A DNA stretch of 64,000 bases from assembly GCA_039000515.1 (NCBI GenBank), contig JBCFYV010000001.1:37305620-37369619 (forward strand), written 5' to 3'. Below are positions 36,750 through 48,691 of the stretch, piece by piece (position 1 is the stretch's first letter; each line of letters opens with the position of its first letter). Below the pieces are notes generated by a model. The model was not told where the DNA came from and made no database searches. It saw only the letters and a list, made by a program, of their open reading frames with translations. This DNA is from Timema cristinae (taxonomy: Eukaryota; Arthropoda; Insecta; Phasmatodea; Timematidae). Made by a program: the position numbers and the translations under genes.

Positions 36750-36860
36750 CCATGCTTCGCATTTTACAACCAATCCGGGATTTTCAAATATTTAGGATAA
36801 GTATACCCGCATTTTCATGAAGGGAGAATGGGAAAACTTATATGTAAAACCGCCTTGCTT
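36750..36860 (-). mobile_element. SINE-B, degenerate fragment
   Basis: Contains GTATACCCGCATTTTCATGA and AGGGAGAATGGGAAAAC. Confidence 0.4.
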
Positions 36861-38097
36861 GGGAGAAAAGACGCAAAACTATTCGTTACTAAATTAACTT
36901 CAATTCATTGTGGTGGGATAAAATCTACACTTAATTCGCGATGATGAATACTAATATCACTCCGATTTTAGTTAATATTGATTCAAAACAAGTATATTTT
37001 TTAAATCTTACATTAAATTTTTTTTATACTACGATGTAACAATTTTTTCATTTATTCGAGGTATTCAACGTTTAATTTTTGAAACGAATGATTATACCAG
37101 CACACGACTTAAAGACTACCTTAAATCTAGAGCAGACACTACAGCCAGCCCCTTGTCGTTTATTCATCACTGTAAAAAAGTAAACCCACATCTCATCAGT
37201 GATAATTTTTTTATCCATGTTAGGAATCGAACACAGGACCCTCAGCTCAGTAGAAATACACAATACCTTTTCAGCTAAAGTGCCGGACTTGCGATTTAGT
37301 CAAAACTTCAGAGCATATCTTATAATATTGAAGTAAATTACAATATCTATGAAAGAGCAAATAAAATATTTGATTAATAATATGTAAATAGAAATTTAAC
37401 TCTGCGATTTTTTAAATAATATAAAAGAGGAAAGTTAGTTTACCTCCTAAAGATAACGACGCTCTCTTTACGCCTGAGCTTATTATAGAAATACAATTTG
37501 CCCTACACACAAGTGTGAGGTTTCGTCTAACTTTATATTGCTAGGGGCTTCGGGTGTCAATTCTCCAAATACAAAATAAATAGTCCTCTCGCCATTGAAA
37601 TACTATTTTTAAAATAAATAAAAATATAAACACATAGAAGCCAACTTCTTTATATACAACAAAATTATCATATGAAGGAAGATCACATGAAATAACGTAT
37701 AAGTATTTTTAAAAACAATATTTGTAATTTAAAAAAAAATTGTTATAAGGTTTATAAGTTATTTTATTGTGAGTTATCTTGATTTGCAAGCACGGGTAAG
37801 TGAAGCGTCATTGAATAATTTATCAGCATTTTTGCGTAAAAACGATCTGGAACTTTTTTTAAATCCCTAAGTTTTAAATCCCTAAGAGTTATTTGCAACT
37901 GGGACGTTATCGCTCTAGTCTAGTGGATTGCGAGTCGCTAATGACGGCAAAACACGACATTCCCTGGACTATTATCCTAAACCAGTGGTGCAACGGACGG
38001 TCCACGCTCACTGGAGATGTGGCCCTCACAATATCCTGGAGGAATAATTCAAGATAAGCCCTCTTTGGCAGATTTGGATTAGCTATTAACTCGAATC

Positions 38098-38141
38098 ATT
38101 ATCATCATCATCATCATCATCATACATCATCATCATCCATG
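38098..38141. repeat. ATC microsatellite
   Basis: Interrupted run of about 13 CAT/ATC units. Confidence 0.9.
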
Positions 38142-38384
38142 ACAGCTTCACCGGTCTAGGTCTGTTTGGAACATAACACTCTCCACCACCTCTCTCCCTT
38201 CACCTTGGTCCTCTCTTCCCTCCTCCACATCCTCTTGCTCCCTTCAGCCATCTGTCCCTTGGTCTTCCTCTCGCCCTCCAACATCCTCTTCAGTATCCTT
38301 TCCCTCTCCATTCTTCTCACAGATTCAAATAAAAATATTATTTAAAAAGGCCATGATTACGTTTTACTATTCATTTATTTGATT

Positions 38385-38690
38385 AATCCGACATATTAAC
38401 TCAGTCAGTTATCGTGTATGCCTACTTAGATAAGGGTCCCAGGTTCGATTCCCGACATGGCCAAAAATGTATCATTGCTGAAATATGGGTTTACCCTTTC
38501 ACATTGATGTATTAACTGCTGGGGACTGGATGTTGTGCCTGTCCTAGTCTTAAGTTAGATTATAAGACATATGAAGCTACAACAGACCTAACCAGCTGGT
38601 AGTGGAGAATATATGGCTTGAGTAAAAAACTGACAGGATGGAAACAGCAATGGATGGGAAATATTTATTTGATTGATAAAAATATGTGCA
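38385..38690 (+). mobile_element. SINE-D copy
   Basis: A box ACTCAGTCAGTTATCGTG, B box GGTTCGATTCCCG, then CCCTTTCACATTGATG and CTGGGGACTGGATGTTGTG, as in the copy at 4632. Confidence 0.75.
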
Positions 38691-38742
38691 GTAGCCATAT
38701 ATATATAATGCTAAGTTGTTGATTTTTTATTTATTTTTATTA

Positions 38743-38986
38743 ATTAGCACCGCGTCTTACTACAAATTCGGGTTATACGCTTAAGTACTAATTAAGCTAA
38801 TGGGTTAGGAATTGAATAGGTTGAATTTAAAAGAAGTGAACCCGCATTTTCGGGAGGGAGAGTGGAAAACCATTTAGCAAAACCACCCCAGTTCACCCAA
38901 CCGAGATTTGAACCTCATCTCTACCATCCTTGGCAGTCGAGTTCAACACGATACTATCGCGTTAGATAATTACACCACAGAGGTGG
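38743..38986 (-). mobile_element. SINE-B, full length, with target duplication
   Basis: TGCTAAGTTGTT (38709) and TGCTAAGTTATT (38989) flank it. Tail and head are both present. It sits at the end of a SINE-D. Confidence 0.92.
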
Positions 38987-39430
38987 ACTGCTAAGTTATT
39001 AAATTAAGGTGTGTGTTCGTGCATATTTCATATACTAATAAATTTTTGGGAAAATAATATACATATTTTTTACAGCAAAATTAGAAAAATTCTACTAACA
39101 AAAATTCAATTTATAAATAAGTATTGCAAATAATGGTTTATTAAGTGTTGTTTGGTGGCCCCTAGTTAAGTTGCTAGTATTACTAAATAAAATATATTCG
39201 GCCCGCAGTGTAAACTGATACTCAGATTTGCCCTTGCGATGAAAAACGTGGACCACCCTGTGCTAAAAAAGTACCGCACTCACAGGTCATTAGCTCTCTG
39301 CCACGGCGTGGTCATTGACACTTGATTATTGTATCGATTACCACAAAGCGCGGTTAACGATACTTTCTCTACCATCACATGGAAAGCTAGCTAACAGGGG
39401 AATTAGTATGTTAATAATATATATTTTATA

Positions 39431-39650
39431 TAAGGCGTCACTCTTGTGTTGGAGTGGCCTGCTGATGACGGGGAGACCGGGTTTGAATCTCGGTCGGGTC
39501 CACTGAGGGTGGCTTTTCATAAATAGTTTCCCCTCTCCTTGCACGAAAATGGGGGTTTATACCACCTCTAAAATGCTTCCTTCTTCATCCCTATCCCAGT
39601 AGAGTAGTTATATCTCGTACAACCTGAACAGGTAGATAGTAAGACGGGGT
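39431..39650 (+). mobile_element. SINE-B2 (subfamily), 5'-truncated
   Basis: TGATGACGGGGAGACCGGG, B box GGTTTGAATCTCGG, tail ACAGGTAGATAGTAAGACGG and poly-A. Confidence 0.75.
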
Positions 39651-39909
39651 AAAAAAAAATATCTACACATTACAAATACTACAATACCGCTCTACATTCA
39701 CACGTAGGCCCCGCCTACATCTGTTCCCCCACAAACCCTCTCACACGCACACACGACGTTAATATATATATATTTTTTTTTTCAACGTACACGACATCTT
39801 TTAGTATTTATATGCCTTTTCCACCCAATGATAGTAAAACGACCAACGAAAAAGTACCCCAATATTGCCAGAGTTAAATAAAGCTATAGGTGTATAAAGA
39901 TTCCTTGAA

Positions 39910-40035
39910 ACAAACCTGTAGTCCAACATGATCTAAGGTTCGATTCTCGGCATTGCCAAATATTGTCATTGGTTAAATGCTGTATTCCCCTTTCACTTGA
40001 TAAATTAACGGACTTTATGACTGCTGTTAAGCACC
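39910..40035 (+). mobile_element. SINE-D, truncated
   Basis: B box GGTTCGATTCTCGGC, then CATTGCCAAATATTG and CCCTTTCACTTGATAAATT. Confidence 0.6.
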
Positions 40036-40164
40036 CTTAAAATATTATTTCCATAAAATAATGACGCAATATAACTATATTTTTTCACGTCATTGAACTA
40101 AGTTGGCCCTGACCACACGTCCTTGTAAATGACTCGAATGCATCCACCGCCCTCCCCAGGGACC

Positions 40165-41440
40165 AATGCATTGAGTACGAATGTTTGACCAGATGCATTG
40201 AGTACAGTGTTTTGACCAATGGCATTGAGTACGAATGTGTTGACCAGATGGCAATGAGTACGAATGTGTTGACCAGATGGCATTGAGTCGAATGTGTTGA
40301 CCAAGGCATTGAGTACGAGTGTGTTGACCAGATGCATTGAGTACGAATGTGTTGACCAGATGGCATTGAGTACGAGTGTGTTGACCAGATGGCATTGAGT
40401 ACGAGTGTGTTGACCAGATGGCATTGAGTACGAATGTGTTGACCAGATGGCATTGAGTACAGTTGTTGACCAGATGGCATTGAGTACGAGTTGTTGACCA
40501 GATGGCATTGAGTACGAATGTGTTGACCAGATGGCAATGAGTACGAATGTGTTGACCAGATGGCATTGAGTACGAATGTGTTGACCAGATGGCATTGATA
40601 CGAATGTGTTGACCAGATGCATTGAGTACGAGTGTGTTGACCAATGGCATTGAGTACAATGTGTTGACCAGATGCATTGGTACGAGTGTGTTGACCAGAT
40701 GGCATTGAGTACGAGTGTGTTGACCAGATGGCATTGAGTACGAATGTGTTGTACCAGATGGCAATGAGTACGAATGTGTTGACCAATGGCATTGAGTACG
40801 AATGTGTTGACCAATGGCATGAGTACGAATGTTGTTGACCAGATGGCATTGAGTACAATGTGTTGACCAGATGGCATTGAGTACGAATGTGTTGACCAGA
40901 TGGCATTGAGTACGAATGTGTTGACCAGATGGCATTGAGTACGAATGTGTTGACCAGATGGCATTGAGTACGAATGTGTTGACCAGATGGCATTGAGTAC
41001 GAATGTGTTGACCAGATGGCATTGAGTACGAATGTGTTGACCAGATGGCATTGAGTACGAGTGTGTTGACCAGATGGCATTGAGTACGAATGTGTTGACC
41101 AGATGGCATTGAGTACGAATGTGTTGACCAGATGGCATTGAGTACGAGTGTGTTGACCAGATGGCATTGAGTACGAATGTGTTGACCAGATGGCATTGAG
41201 TACGAGTGTGTTGACCAGATGGCATTGAGTATGAGTGTGTTGACCAGATGGATTGAGTACGAATGTGTTGACCAGATGGCATTGAGTACGAATGTGTTGA
41301 CCAGATGGCATTGAGTACGAGTGTGTTGACCAGATGGCATTGAGTACGAGTGTGTTGACCAGATGGCATTGAGTACGAGTGTGTTGACCAGATGACATTG
41401 AGTACGAATGTGTTGACCAGATGGCATTGAGTACGAATGT
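40165..41440. repeat. 29-bp tandem array, about 44 copies
   Basis: The unit is TTGACCAGATGGCATTGAGT followed by ACGAATGTG (or ACGAGTGTG). Copies right of 40870 are nearly identical; those to the left have many one-base deletions. All three minus frames are open for about 470 codons, because a stop-free 29-bp unit cycles through every frame. Confidence 0.95.
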
Positions 41441-41761
41441 GTTGATGACACCCAGCATCCCAGGGACGTACCGAAATATATCTCCATACAATAATGTCTG
41501 TTAGCGGCACGAGGCTAGACGTTATGTCACGGTTGGTAGCAATGGGAGTGATGAAGAGGGGGTGAGGGGGTTCTCTTATAGCAGGCGAGACAATGAATAT
41601 TTCACGGGAGAGTGATGTCAGTGACTACGTACCGTAAACAATAACTCACGACGTAGCCGTATGATTGAACAGTCCGTATCTATTGTTTGAGAGAGTACGC
41701 GCACCAGGGTGTTTCAGAAAATAAAGGGGAGAGGGGGGGGAAGTTGTAGTGTTGTAACATT

Positions 41762-42632
41762 CATATGATAAACTCTCCCTTAACGGACACCTCTGAATAT
41801 CATATTAGTCCTTATAACGGACGGATTAAATTTCACCGGCAAAATAACATTGACACTTATGGGGAAACAACTTCCTTATATTATTATTATTATTAGCACC
41901 GCGTCTTACTACCCGTTCGGGTTATGCGCACTTACGCTAATGTGTAATGAATGGTAGGGTGATTGTGAGATGAAATGAAGGACCTACAGTTTAACGTGGA
42001 ATCCGAACCACGGTGGAGACCTGGCATTCCTCACATTCACAAGATGTCTTGTCAGAGGTGAAGGAAGGGTTTGGTAATAACTTCCTTATAACTAAGGCGA
42101 ATACTTTTATACATAAATATCTCTGAATAGTGGATAATAATTGAAAAACACCCGTTCATATACAGTATTTTACTGTAAGAGTGTCAGAAATGCCATTGTC
42201 TCGAGTGAAGCGTGAGCAGTCCTGAATTCCTACTCAGTCAGGGGAACTTTCTCAAATAAACTATGTAGTAATGACTGCGGTAACTCAAGGTCATACCTTT
42301 CTTTTCTTCCGAGTCATCAGCGGGGGTTGTTCCATCAGTAAAATTTGTGCGCGTGAAAAAATATAAGCCCACAGTACATTTAATTTAATTTGCGTACTGT
42401 TCTGTGCATAATACAATCTGTAAGTAAGCTACATACAATATTTCACTTTTCATCATAATTATCCTGCATCCAATATTGCGCATAGCAGTAATTAAAGTAT
42501 TGTAGTTAATATCCACATTTCAATCACTTTTATTTTTAAAAATATATTTATTTTTCCATTTAAAGGACACTTCTTAGTAACGGACATATTTTGATCACGG
42601 AAGATGTCTGCTATTAAGGGATTTCACTGTAT
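41762..42632. mobile_element. pogo/Tigger-like element remnant, interrupted by a SINE-A
   Basis: The left part has CCCTTAACGGACACCTCTGA and the right end has CGGAAGATGTCTGCTATTAA with GGGATTTCACTGTATTC. These resemble the CAGTGAAATCCC ends of Tigger-type elements. There is no transposase. Confidence 0.5.
41881..42078 (-). mobile_element. SINE-A, 5'-truncated, with 12-bp target duplication
   Basis: AACTTCCTTATA occurs at 41869 and 42079. The copy ends at GGTTTGGTAAT and lacks the tRNA head, which shows that 5' truncation happened at insertion. Confidence 0.93.
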
Positions 42633-43425
42633 TCTAATTTACAAAAAATTACTTTTTTTAAGCATATGCCACTGAGTTTGCTGTCGGCAAGACATTCCTT
42701 GGTCTTCTACTGACAATGGTGGATATGTAACTGTCTTCTGAGGTTGGGTCACTATGTAGGTGCGTTACTTCAACCCGATGTGATGTTAGTGATGGTGATT
42801 ATGTGATGTAAGTAGAAGTCTTAAACTTAGCCTAAGGCCGACCAACCAGACCATTACAATCGCAGAAACAATTCCTCTTTAAGGAAAATTCTTATGGTGT
42901 CACCATGAATCGAGCCCAGGACCTCTAGATTATTGCCAATGAATGCTGATCCCTAGACCAAGATGCCGTCAAAAGGGGAATGAAATGACATCAAACCACC
43001 ACTTCTTCCCTAAAGTTTTCATCGGCGCACTAGTTTTGACAATAATACTATTTCCAGCTAAATAAAGATGAATCTGTTCCTGTAAATTTCTGAGAGGAAA
43101 ATTATTTTAAATCGTTAAATTCCTAGGGAAGGGAATAAATTCACAGCTCAATTATGACAGGAAGAACTTTATCTTACAGCTAGAATAGTCTCTAGATCTA
43201 TGTTCACGTATACCTTGATTTTCTTACGAATGGAAACTACACCTTTTATCAAATACAATTTTTTTTTCTAGTCAACAATGATAAATTTTTATTACATTGT
43301 TGTGTGTGTTTTTTATATGTATTGATATTATTTATCAAAAATGACATGAATATCACATGACTTGATGTGTGGATACATGTAAGTAGATGCTATTAACTTT
43401 CTAGCTGTCAAATATGTCCAATCGT

Positions 43426-43990
43426 AATCTACAACTATCATTTTACTTTCTATCGACCCCTCTAACTCGAGAGTTTGATAAATGTTGTCGTTTCATACTC
43501 CCTGAAACCGAAAAAGTGTTTTTCGCGATGCTGTCTATCTATACCTCGGACTAGACCCAAAACCATTTTACCGATCATGCTAAAACTTGGTATCGAGGGT
43601 TTTAATAAGGTTCCTGTGAGGTGTTTTTAAAATTATACATCAAACCCTAAAATTAAGGGTGGTTTACTGAAGGCCAAAAAGAGATAAAATCGATTTTTAT
43701 CAAAATCTGTTCTGATGATTTTAATTACATTTTGTATCTAGACATTGTATAACACTACAAACAAAATGGCAATCCTTATTTTTCCATGAAAATGAATTTA
43801 AGGGCACCTAAGATAACCAGAATTTTCCAATTTTGATCATATCCCAGTACTAAAATATGAAATAACTTATTGTAAATTTTTGGTATTTTTAAAAATAAAA
43901 ATATTTTAATTTATGATATATATATATTTATAAAACCAATAGTTTCTGAGTTATAAGTAAACATAGGCCATATATAAATATAATATATAT
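43426..43990 (+). repeat. Dispersed repeat F
   Basis: GCGATGCTGTCTATCTATACC, CATTTTACCGATCATGCTAA and AAAATTAAGGGTGGTTTACT match the copies at 24885 and 25440. A TA run ends it (43979-44003). Confidence 0.55.
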
Positions 43991-44261
43991 ATATATATAT
44001 ATACATTTTTGATATACCACTTTGAGATATGGAATTGAATGTTATGCCCTTTGATTGACAAATATGTCCCTCTTTTGTCAATGTTTTTGCAACTGTGTAT
44101 ATTATTTCGTTTCACAAATTTTACGAGTTATGTAGCAAGTTAAACTTATCTACTTTGAGCATAAAAAAAAGAAAGTTTGTGCGGTGCAATGTATTCATTA
44201 TTTTTAAAATACTTATAATCAAAACCAATAAAATAACAAACACTAATAATATAGTACTCTC

Positions 44262-44345
44262 GATGTTATCAATGTTGACTATGAAAAAATATATCTGTAT
44301 TTTCTAAACGTTTATTGAAACCAGAATCCTACTATAAAATAGTAC
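44262..44345 (+). repeat. Dispersed repeat G
   Basis: ATGTTATCAATGTTGACTATG to CCAGAATCCTACTATAAAAT. Confidence 0.5.
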
Positions 44346-45649
44346 GTGATTGTATTATCATACTTGACATGAGTATTTATTAAGGATTTCTCTAATAGCA
44401 GCAATTAAGAGATGTCAGCTGATTTGATTAATCACATTTCATTTGTTTCCTTTCTTGGATACGCGTTTGATTTGACTTGCTAACACTCCACGCGGACTAT
44501 GTTAATATAGAAAAAAAAAAAGAACTAACGCTTATATATATATATATGCTAGCTAAATAAACCAGTCATTAAAATCCCTTATCTTGGACGTATGCCAACA
44601 GAACTCGGACACGCAAACTATAACCACTTTGGACGCAAAAGAGAGAGATCTTTTTACCATAAATCGATATTACGTTTTCAACTACTATTCTGTGTGTAAT
44701 TTAGCAGACGAGACAGCGAGTGAAAAGTCACCGGACCTACATCAACTGCGCTGCGCCAATATCGCGGGGATGAAAATGATAGGGATGCTAATTTTTCTTA
44801 AAATAAAATTAAATAAAAGGATTTTTTTTTTTGCAGTCTGCCGTTCTTATCCAGGGGGTTGGTATCTCTGTGATCAGAACCGCCCTAAGAGGTGTGCAAA
44901 CGGTGGGTTTAGACAGAGCTTCCACGCTTGCTTAGTTGGCTCCCTGTATAGGCAACCTAGAAAATATTGTCTAGTGTTAGAACAGTTAAATTTAATAAAA
45001 ACATAAACATGTGGTTTAATTTATTGAACAAGTGAAACGAGTTCTTCATTTTAACTCCACCGATTTGCATTTGTCTGTCTGTGGTGAATATGTATCAGGA
45101 CAAATTTGAACACATTCGCTGATTAAATTAAACTTGCCACAGTTTTTCAATGTGTATTCTTACATATCAAGTTCAATGAGGATGAAAATCTAAAGAAGGG
45201 ATGGGGAGAAATCAACCCTTATATGTATACAATCCCGGCTACTAGTATTAATTGTTATTACAGGTATTTACCTTTTAGGGAATTTCCTGACACCTTATAA
45301 ATACGTCCGAAAATTGGTATATAGGTGCAAACTACTGTAATAACTAGAGATCTGATGTTAGGCACTAAAAAAATTCAAATTATGCAAGAAAAAGGCACTA
45401 ACAATCTTAAAAATAGGCACTAAGAAGGCCAGTATTTTTTAGCTTAGTGTTGGGTCTTTAAAATTAGTACTGACATTTTATGGCAATATAGGCCTACCAA
45501 GGATTAATTCTGTGTCGAACATAAACATATTTTATAAACAACTTGCTATAAAATGAAATAAATCTTTAAATCATGCTTTATGTATTTAATTAGGACAATA
45601 TACCTAAGTACACAAATGTTTATTTACACTTGATATAACGAAACCATTT

Positions 45650-46150
45650 CTGATCCCCTGTCAAAACACAAGAGTCTTTGGCAGTCATTAAGAAACAAGT
45701 CATCAATATGCACTTTGCAACAAGATACTTCTTCAAATTTTCACTTTTAAGTTTTGTCTTCAATCAGACAACACATTTTTCAGTATTGAAAATTATATCT
45801 TCACTTCTACTGGTGTTATTGGAGCATTTTTAAACAGCGCTACAATATCAGTTGAAACATAGTTTTCACCTCTAAGAATCATCCTTATGTCTTTTAACTG
45901 CTGAAATTCCCGATCATCAGTAAGAACCCGCTCACATTTTTCTCGTACAGTTCGGTCCGCAGCACCTGGAACCTCTTGAATTCTCTGCACAACTTTGTCC
46001 ATAATGTCCACTGAATTTACCAGTATTTTATTTCTCTCTTCAAGACAATTGATCACATCTAGTAATGAAGAATAGTTGGCAGCAATGAAATCTAAACCAT
46101 TTCATATAATCTCCTTCAACAGCAACTATTTCACAATGCGTATCGACGAT
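45650..46150 (-). pseudogene. hAT transposase remnant (C-terminal dimerisation region)
   Basis: The open part (45793-46056) reads CLEERNKILVNSVDIMDKVV and later TDIVALFKNAPITPVEVK. It then continues through in-frame stops as FSILKNVLSD, matching the pattern (E-R-x-F-S near a block like LSDKR) of hAT C-termini. In-frame stops and loss of the conserved RSFS Arg show decay. The N-terminal zinc finger and catalytic region are not seen. Confidence 0.6.
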
Positions 46151-46174
46151 CCATCATCCACCTTCACGCATATT

Positions 46175-46550
46175 GTTAACAATATCCAGTATCTAGTTAA
46201 AGTTGCTGGCCTAATACAAAACTTCAGATAGCCACGTATCCCATCGAGTTAACAATATCCAGTATCTAGTTAAAGTTGCTGGCCTAATACAAAACTTCAG
46301 ATAGCCACGTATCCCATCGAGTTAACAATATCCAGTATCTAGTTAAAGTTGCTGGCCTAATACAAAACTTCAGATAGCCACGTATCCCATCTAGTTAACA
46401 ATATCCAGCATTAGTTAAAGTTGCTGGCCTAATACAATACTTCGAGAATAGCCACGTATCCCATCGAGTTAACAATATCCAGTATCTAGTTAAAGTTGCT
46501 GGCCTAATACAAAACTTCAGATAGCCACGTATCCCATCGAGTTAATAATA
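46175..46550. repeat. 73-bp tandem repeat, five copies
   Basis: The unit starts GTTAACAATATCCAGTATCT and contains AGTTGCTGGCCTAATACAAA and ATAGCCACGTATCCCATCGA. Starts fall at 46175, 46248, 46321, 46394 and 46468, with a partial at 46541. It lies inside the older hAT remnant and expands part of it. Confidence 0.92.
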
Positions 46551-46614
46551 CTAGCTGCAGAGGTAAGGGTATTTAAGAGGAAAATTCTTTGAACAACTGC
46601 ATCTTAGTCAGAGA

Positions 46615-47307
46615 CAGGGCCAGATTTACGACTCTGCCATCCAAAGGCACTAGATAATTTGCCGCCCACTTTTCCTACCTTAATTTCTAACCTTCTAAAT
46701 CCCCGTTGCCCCCCTGCCACCCCTCATACACGACCACATTATATATATATATATATATACATATACACCAGTGCTATCTGTGGAATGACAGATGAAACGT
46801 ACTTACATTATAGTATAATGTATTATAGTGAGGTTTTAAAAGTAATAATAACCTAAGCAAAGACTAAAAAATTGAAATAAATACTCTTACTTTATCACAA
46901 CACACAAATTCAAATATTATATAATTTAAAAATATATAAAGTCTGCATTAGTATACTGTAGAATATTTTACTACAGACAAAATATTAGCATGTACACAAT
47001 AAGAAAATAGTCTATAATATCTTTAGCGTTGATTTCTGCTAAGCAAACTGGTCGATGATGCCATATAAATCCATTTTATCCAATAAGTGACCTTCAATTA
47101 AGACTATTGTAAGTGAATTAAGGCGATACTCTGCCATGTTGGTACGCAGATACGGCAAACCACAACAATCACACATACGATGAAGCCATACATCTATTTT
47201 AGCTGGCAGAAAAAGGCATGCATTATTTTCGTCATTCAAAATTTGCCGCCCCTAAAATCTGCCACCGTAGGCACGTGCCTACTAGGACTATGCGTAAATC
47301 CGCCCTG
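46615..47307 (-). mobile_element. hAT (Tip100-like) element nested in another hAT, with 8-bp target duplication
   Basis: Ends CAGGGCCAGATTTACG and CGTAAATCCGCCCTG are inverted repeats. GTCAGAGA flanks both sides (46607 and 47308). Subterminal TTTGCCGCCC and GGGGCGGCAA-type sequences are also inverted. Confidence 0.85.
47039..47239 (-). pseudogene. C-terminal transposase remnant of the nested hAT element
   Basis: The open frame ends AEYRLNSLTIVLIEGHLLDK then IIDQFA-stop. This resembles the last residues of Tip100/ZMYM1-type transposases and the remnant at 35594. The upstream LHRMCDCCGLPYL part may not be coding. Confidence 0.5.
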
Positions 47308-47554
47308 GTCAGAGATATAATAAATTCCTTCTTTGTGTTGGAAATCAAAGCATCTACATTCCAACAGTTTTATTGCAATGAAAGTTAATTTCAAAAATCA
47401 GGTAAATAGTCATTTTTGCCATTATACATGAAAATAGGCAAAAATATCTTTTCTGTACAGAAATCTAATACCCTGAAATAAACATATAGTAAGTAATTTT
47501 TATGATATCTTTAACAATAAAGTATAGGCATTTTTCCTAGCGTCTGGTCTCAAG

Positions 47555-47796
47555 TACAGCTGCCCCGTGGCTTCTTTGGTGCTGACTAACAGCTCGCCGC
47601 TGACTTCTGACAGTAAACATTTAGGTATAATACCTAAATTTTGACCGTCAGAAATGACAGCTGCTAAACACATGTTTTTGGAGATCATATGGTTCAGCGT
47701 AGGGATACATAATTTGCTCTGGTAACTTTTCAAAGCTTTTAGCTGTCAGTTGTGAGCTGACAGTCAGCACCAAAGAAGCCATGGGGCTACTGTAGT
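47555..47796. repeat. Inverted repeat pair
   Basis: CCCCGTGGCTTCTTTGGTGC near 47563 and its near-complement GCACCAAAGAAGCCATGGGG near 47766 are separated by about 180 bp. Possibly a small foldback element. Confidence 0.65.
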
Positions 47797-47811
47797 AACT
47801 AACATTAAACC

Positions 47812-47892
47812 ACCCGCTTCGGTTGCCGCGTGGTGTGACGCGCTACTATTTCAGTAGACTGGACTGGCGATGACGGGGGGATTGATGTTCGT
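47812..47892 (+). mobile_element. SINE-B2 head fragment
   Basis: CCGCTTCGGTTGCCGCGTGG to GACGGGGGGATTGATG; the 3' part is missing. Confidence 0.7.
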
Positions 47893-48035
47893 TTAGAAAT
47901 AGTACAGTAGTATTCAAATTAGAAATAACTTATATTTGACAGTCACAAAACTTACTTAAACCATTTTTACGTAGTAGTACTTCAAGCTGTGTGATACGCA
48001 GCTGTCCCTTTTGATAAATAATAGTTATTTCATTC

Positions 48036-48292
48036 AACACCGTACCGTGTATTACTACCCATTTATGGTTACATGCGTATGGACTAATTACACTAATGTG
48101 TTAGAGATCAGGAAGTTAGAATTTAGATGAAATGTACAAACATTATCTTCGTGTAGGGAGAGTAGAAAACAATTTAGGAAAAATCACCTTCGAGACATTC
48201 GACCAGGATTCAAAACCCAATCCCCCCGTCATTGGAAGTCCAGTATATTGCAAGAGTGACACTTTCAGACAATTACATCACCAAATGGATTG
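48036..48292 (-). mobile_element. SINE-B2, degenerate
   Basis: It runs from tail CACCGTACCGTGTATTACTA through TTCGTGTAGGGAGAGTAG to ACATCACCAAATGG. Confidence 0.65.
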
Positions 48293-48335
48293 ATATAAAT
48301 AATATTAGTACAATAAAATAATACGAATAATAACG

Positions 48336-48410
48336 TGGAATACTGTCAATGTTCAACTGAAAATAATATTTATTTTTATTTTTTAAAGCTACCAGAATCC
48401 TACTACATAT
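48336..48410 (+). repeat. Dispersed repeat G
   Basis: TACTGTCAATGTTCAACTG to ACCAGAATCCTACTACA. Confidence 0.45.
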
Positions 48411-48518
48411 ATCTTCGTCAGCAAATCCTAGAATCAAACCAGGGTCCCCTAAACTCGTGGGTAGACCACTTCCTCCCCCTCCTCCCCCTTGGGGGAAGGG
48501 CTCCGAGCAGTAACTCAC

Positions 48519-48691
48519 CTGTGTTGTGGATCAGCAAGTAGCTGGTGAGGTGGTGGATGGGCCTTCTCAGATACCGCCTCCAGTATACTCTCTGCCTCTT
48601 CCTCCTGTAGGCCAGCTGCCGCCCCCGGCCACATTGATTCGAAGCCCCCGCCTCCTCCACGTCCCTCGACCACCTCTCGCGTAGAAGACGT
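48519..48691 (-). CDS. Internal exon 3 of the large gene, arginine-rich
   Basis: This 173-bp exon has the classical acceptor ACTTTCTTTCAG and donor CACAG|GTGAGT on the minus strand. Three frames look tempting, but only the one set by exon 2 (two bases carried over) also delivers the single base needed by exon 4. It encodes 57 residues starting RLLRERWSRDVEEAGA, then a very basic stretch GRQLAYRRKRQRVYWRRYLR and the end HHLTSYLLIHNT. The basic stretch could bind nucleic acid, acidic lipid or tubulin, or act as a nuclear signal; this is inference. A competing frame reads a glycine- and glutamate-rich peptide (GGGGGFESMWPG) and is rejected on phase. No family name is assigned. Confidence 0.8.

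Larger units (their letters stand above)
11169..48518 (-). other. Intron between exons 3 and 4 (37 kb)
   Basis: The donor is GTGAGT at the 48518 side and the acceptor is TTGTTTCTTTCAG at the 11169 side. The intron is almost entirely repeats, listed separately. Stretches where I see no gene or named repeat include 11230-11980, 12930-13730, 17060-17700, 20560-21400, 27000-27780, 33100-33600, 33820-34790, 35930-38090, 41450-41760, 42640-43430 and 44350-45340. The unit at 13050-13560 and the one at 34480-34800 are less AT-rich than their surroundings and non-repetitive within the window, so either might be regulatory. That is a guess. Confidence 0.55.

Noticed and set aside
40085..41510. Three overlapping open frames of about 470 codons
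   Set aside because: They are produced by a stop-free 29-bp tandem repeat read in all frames; there is no conserved protein signature.
44584..45006. 140-codon open frame on the plus strand
   Set aside because: No recognisable domain, no clear splice or promoter context, AT-rich with poly-T. It may be a transposon scrap but I cannot support it.
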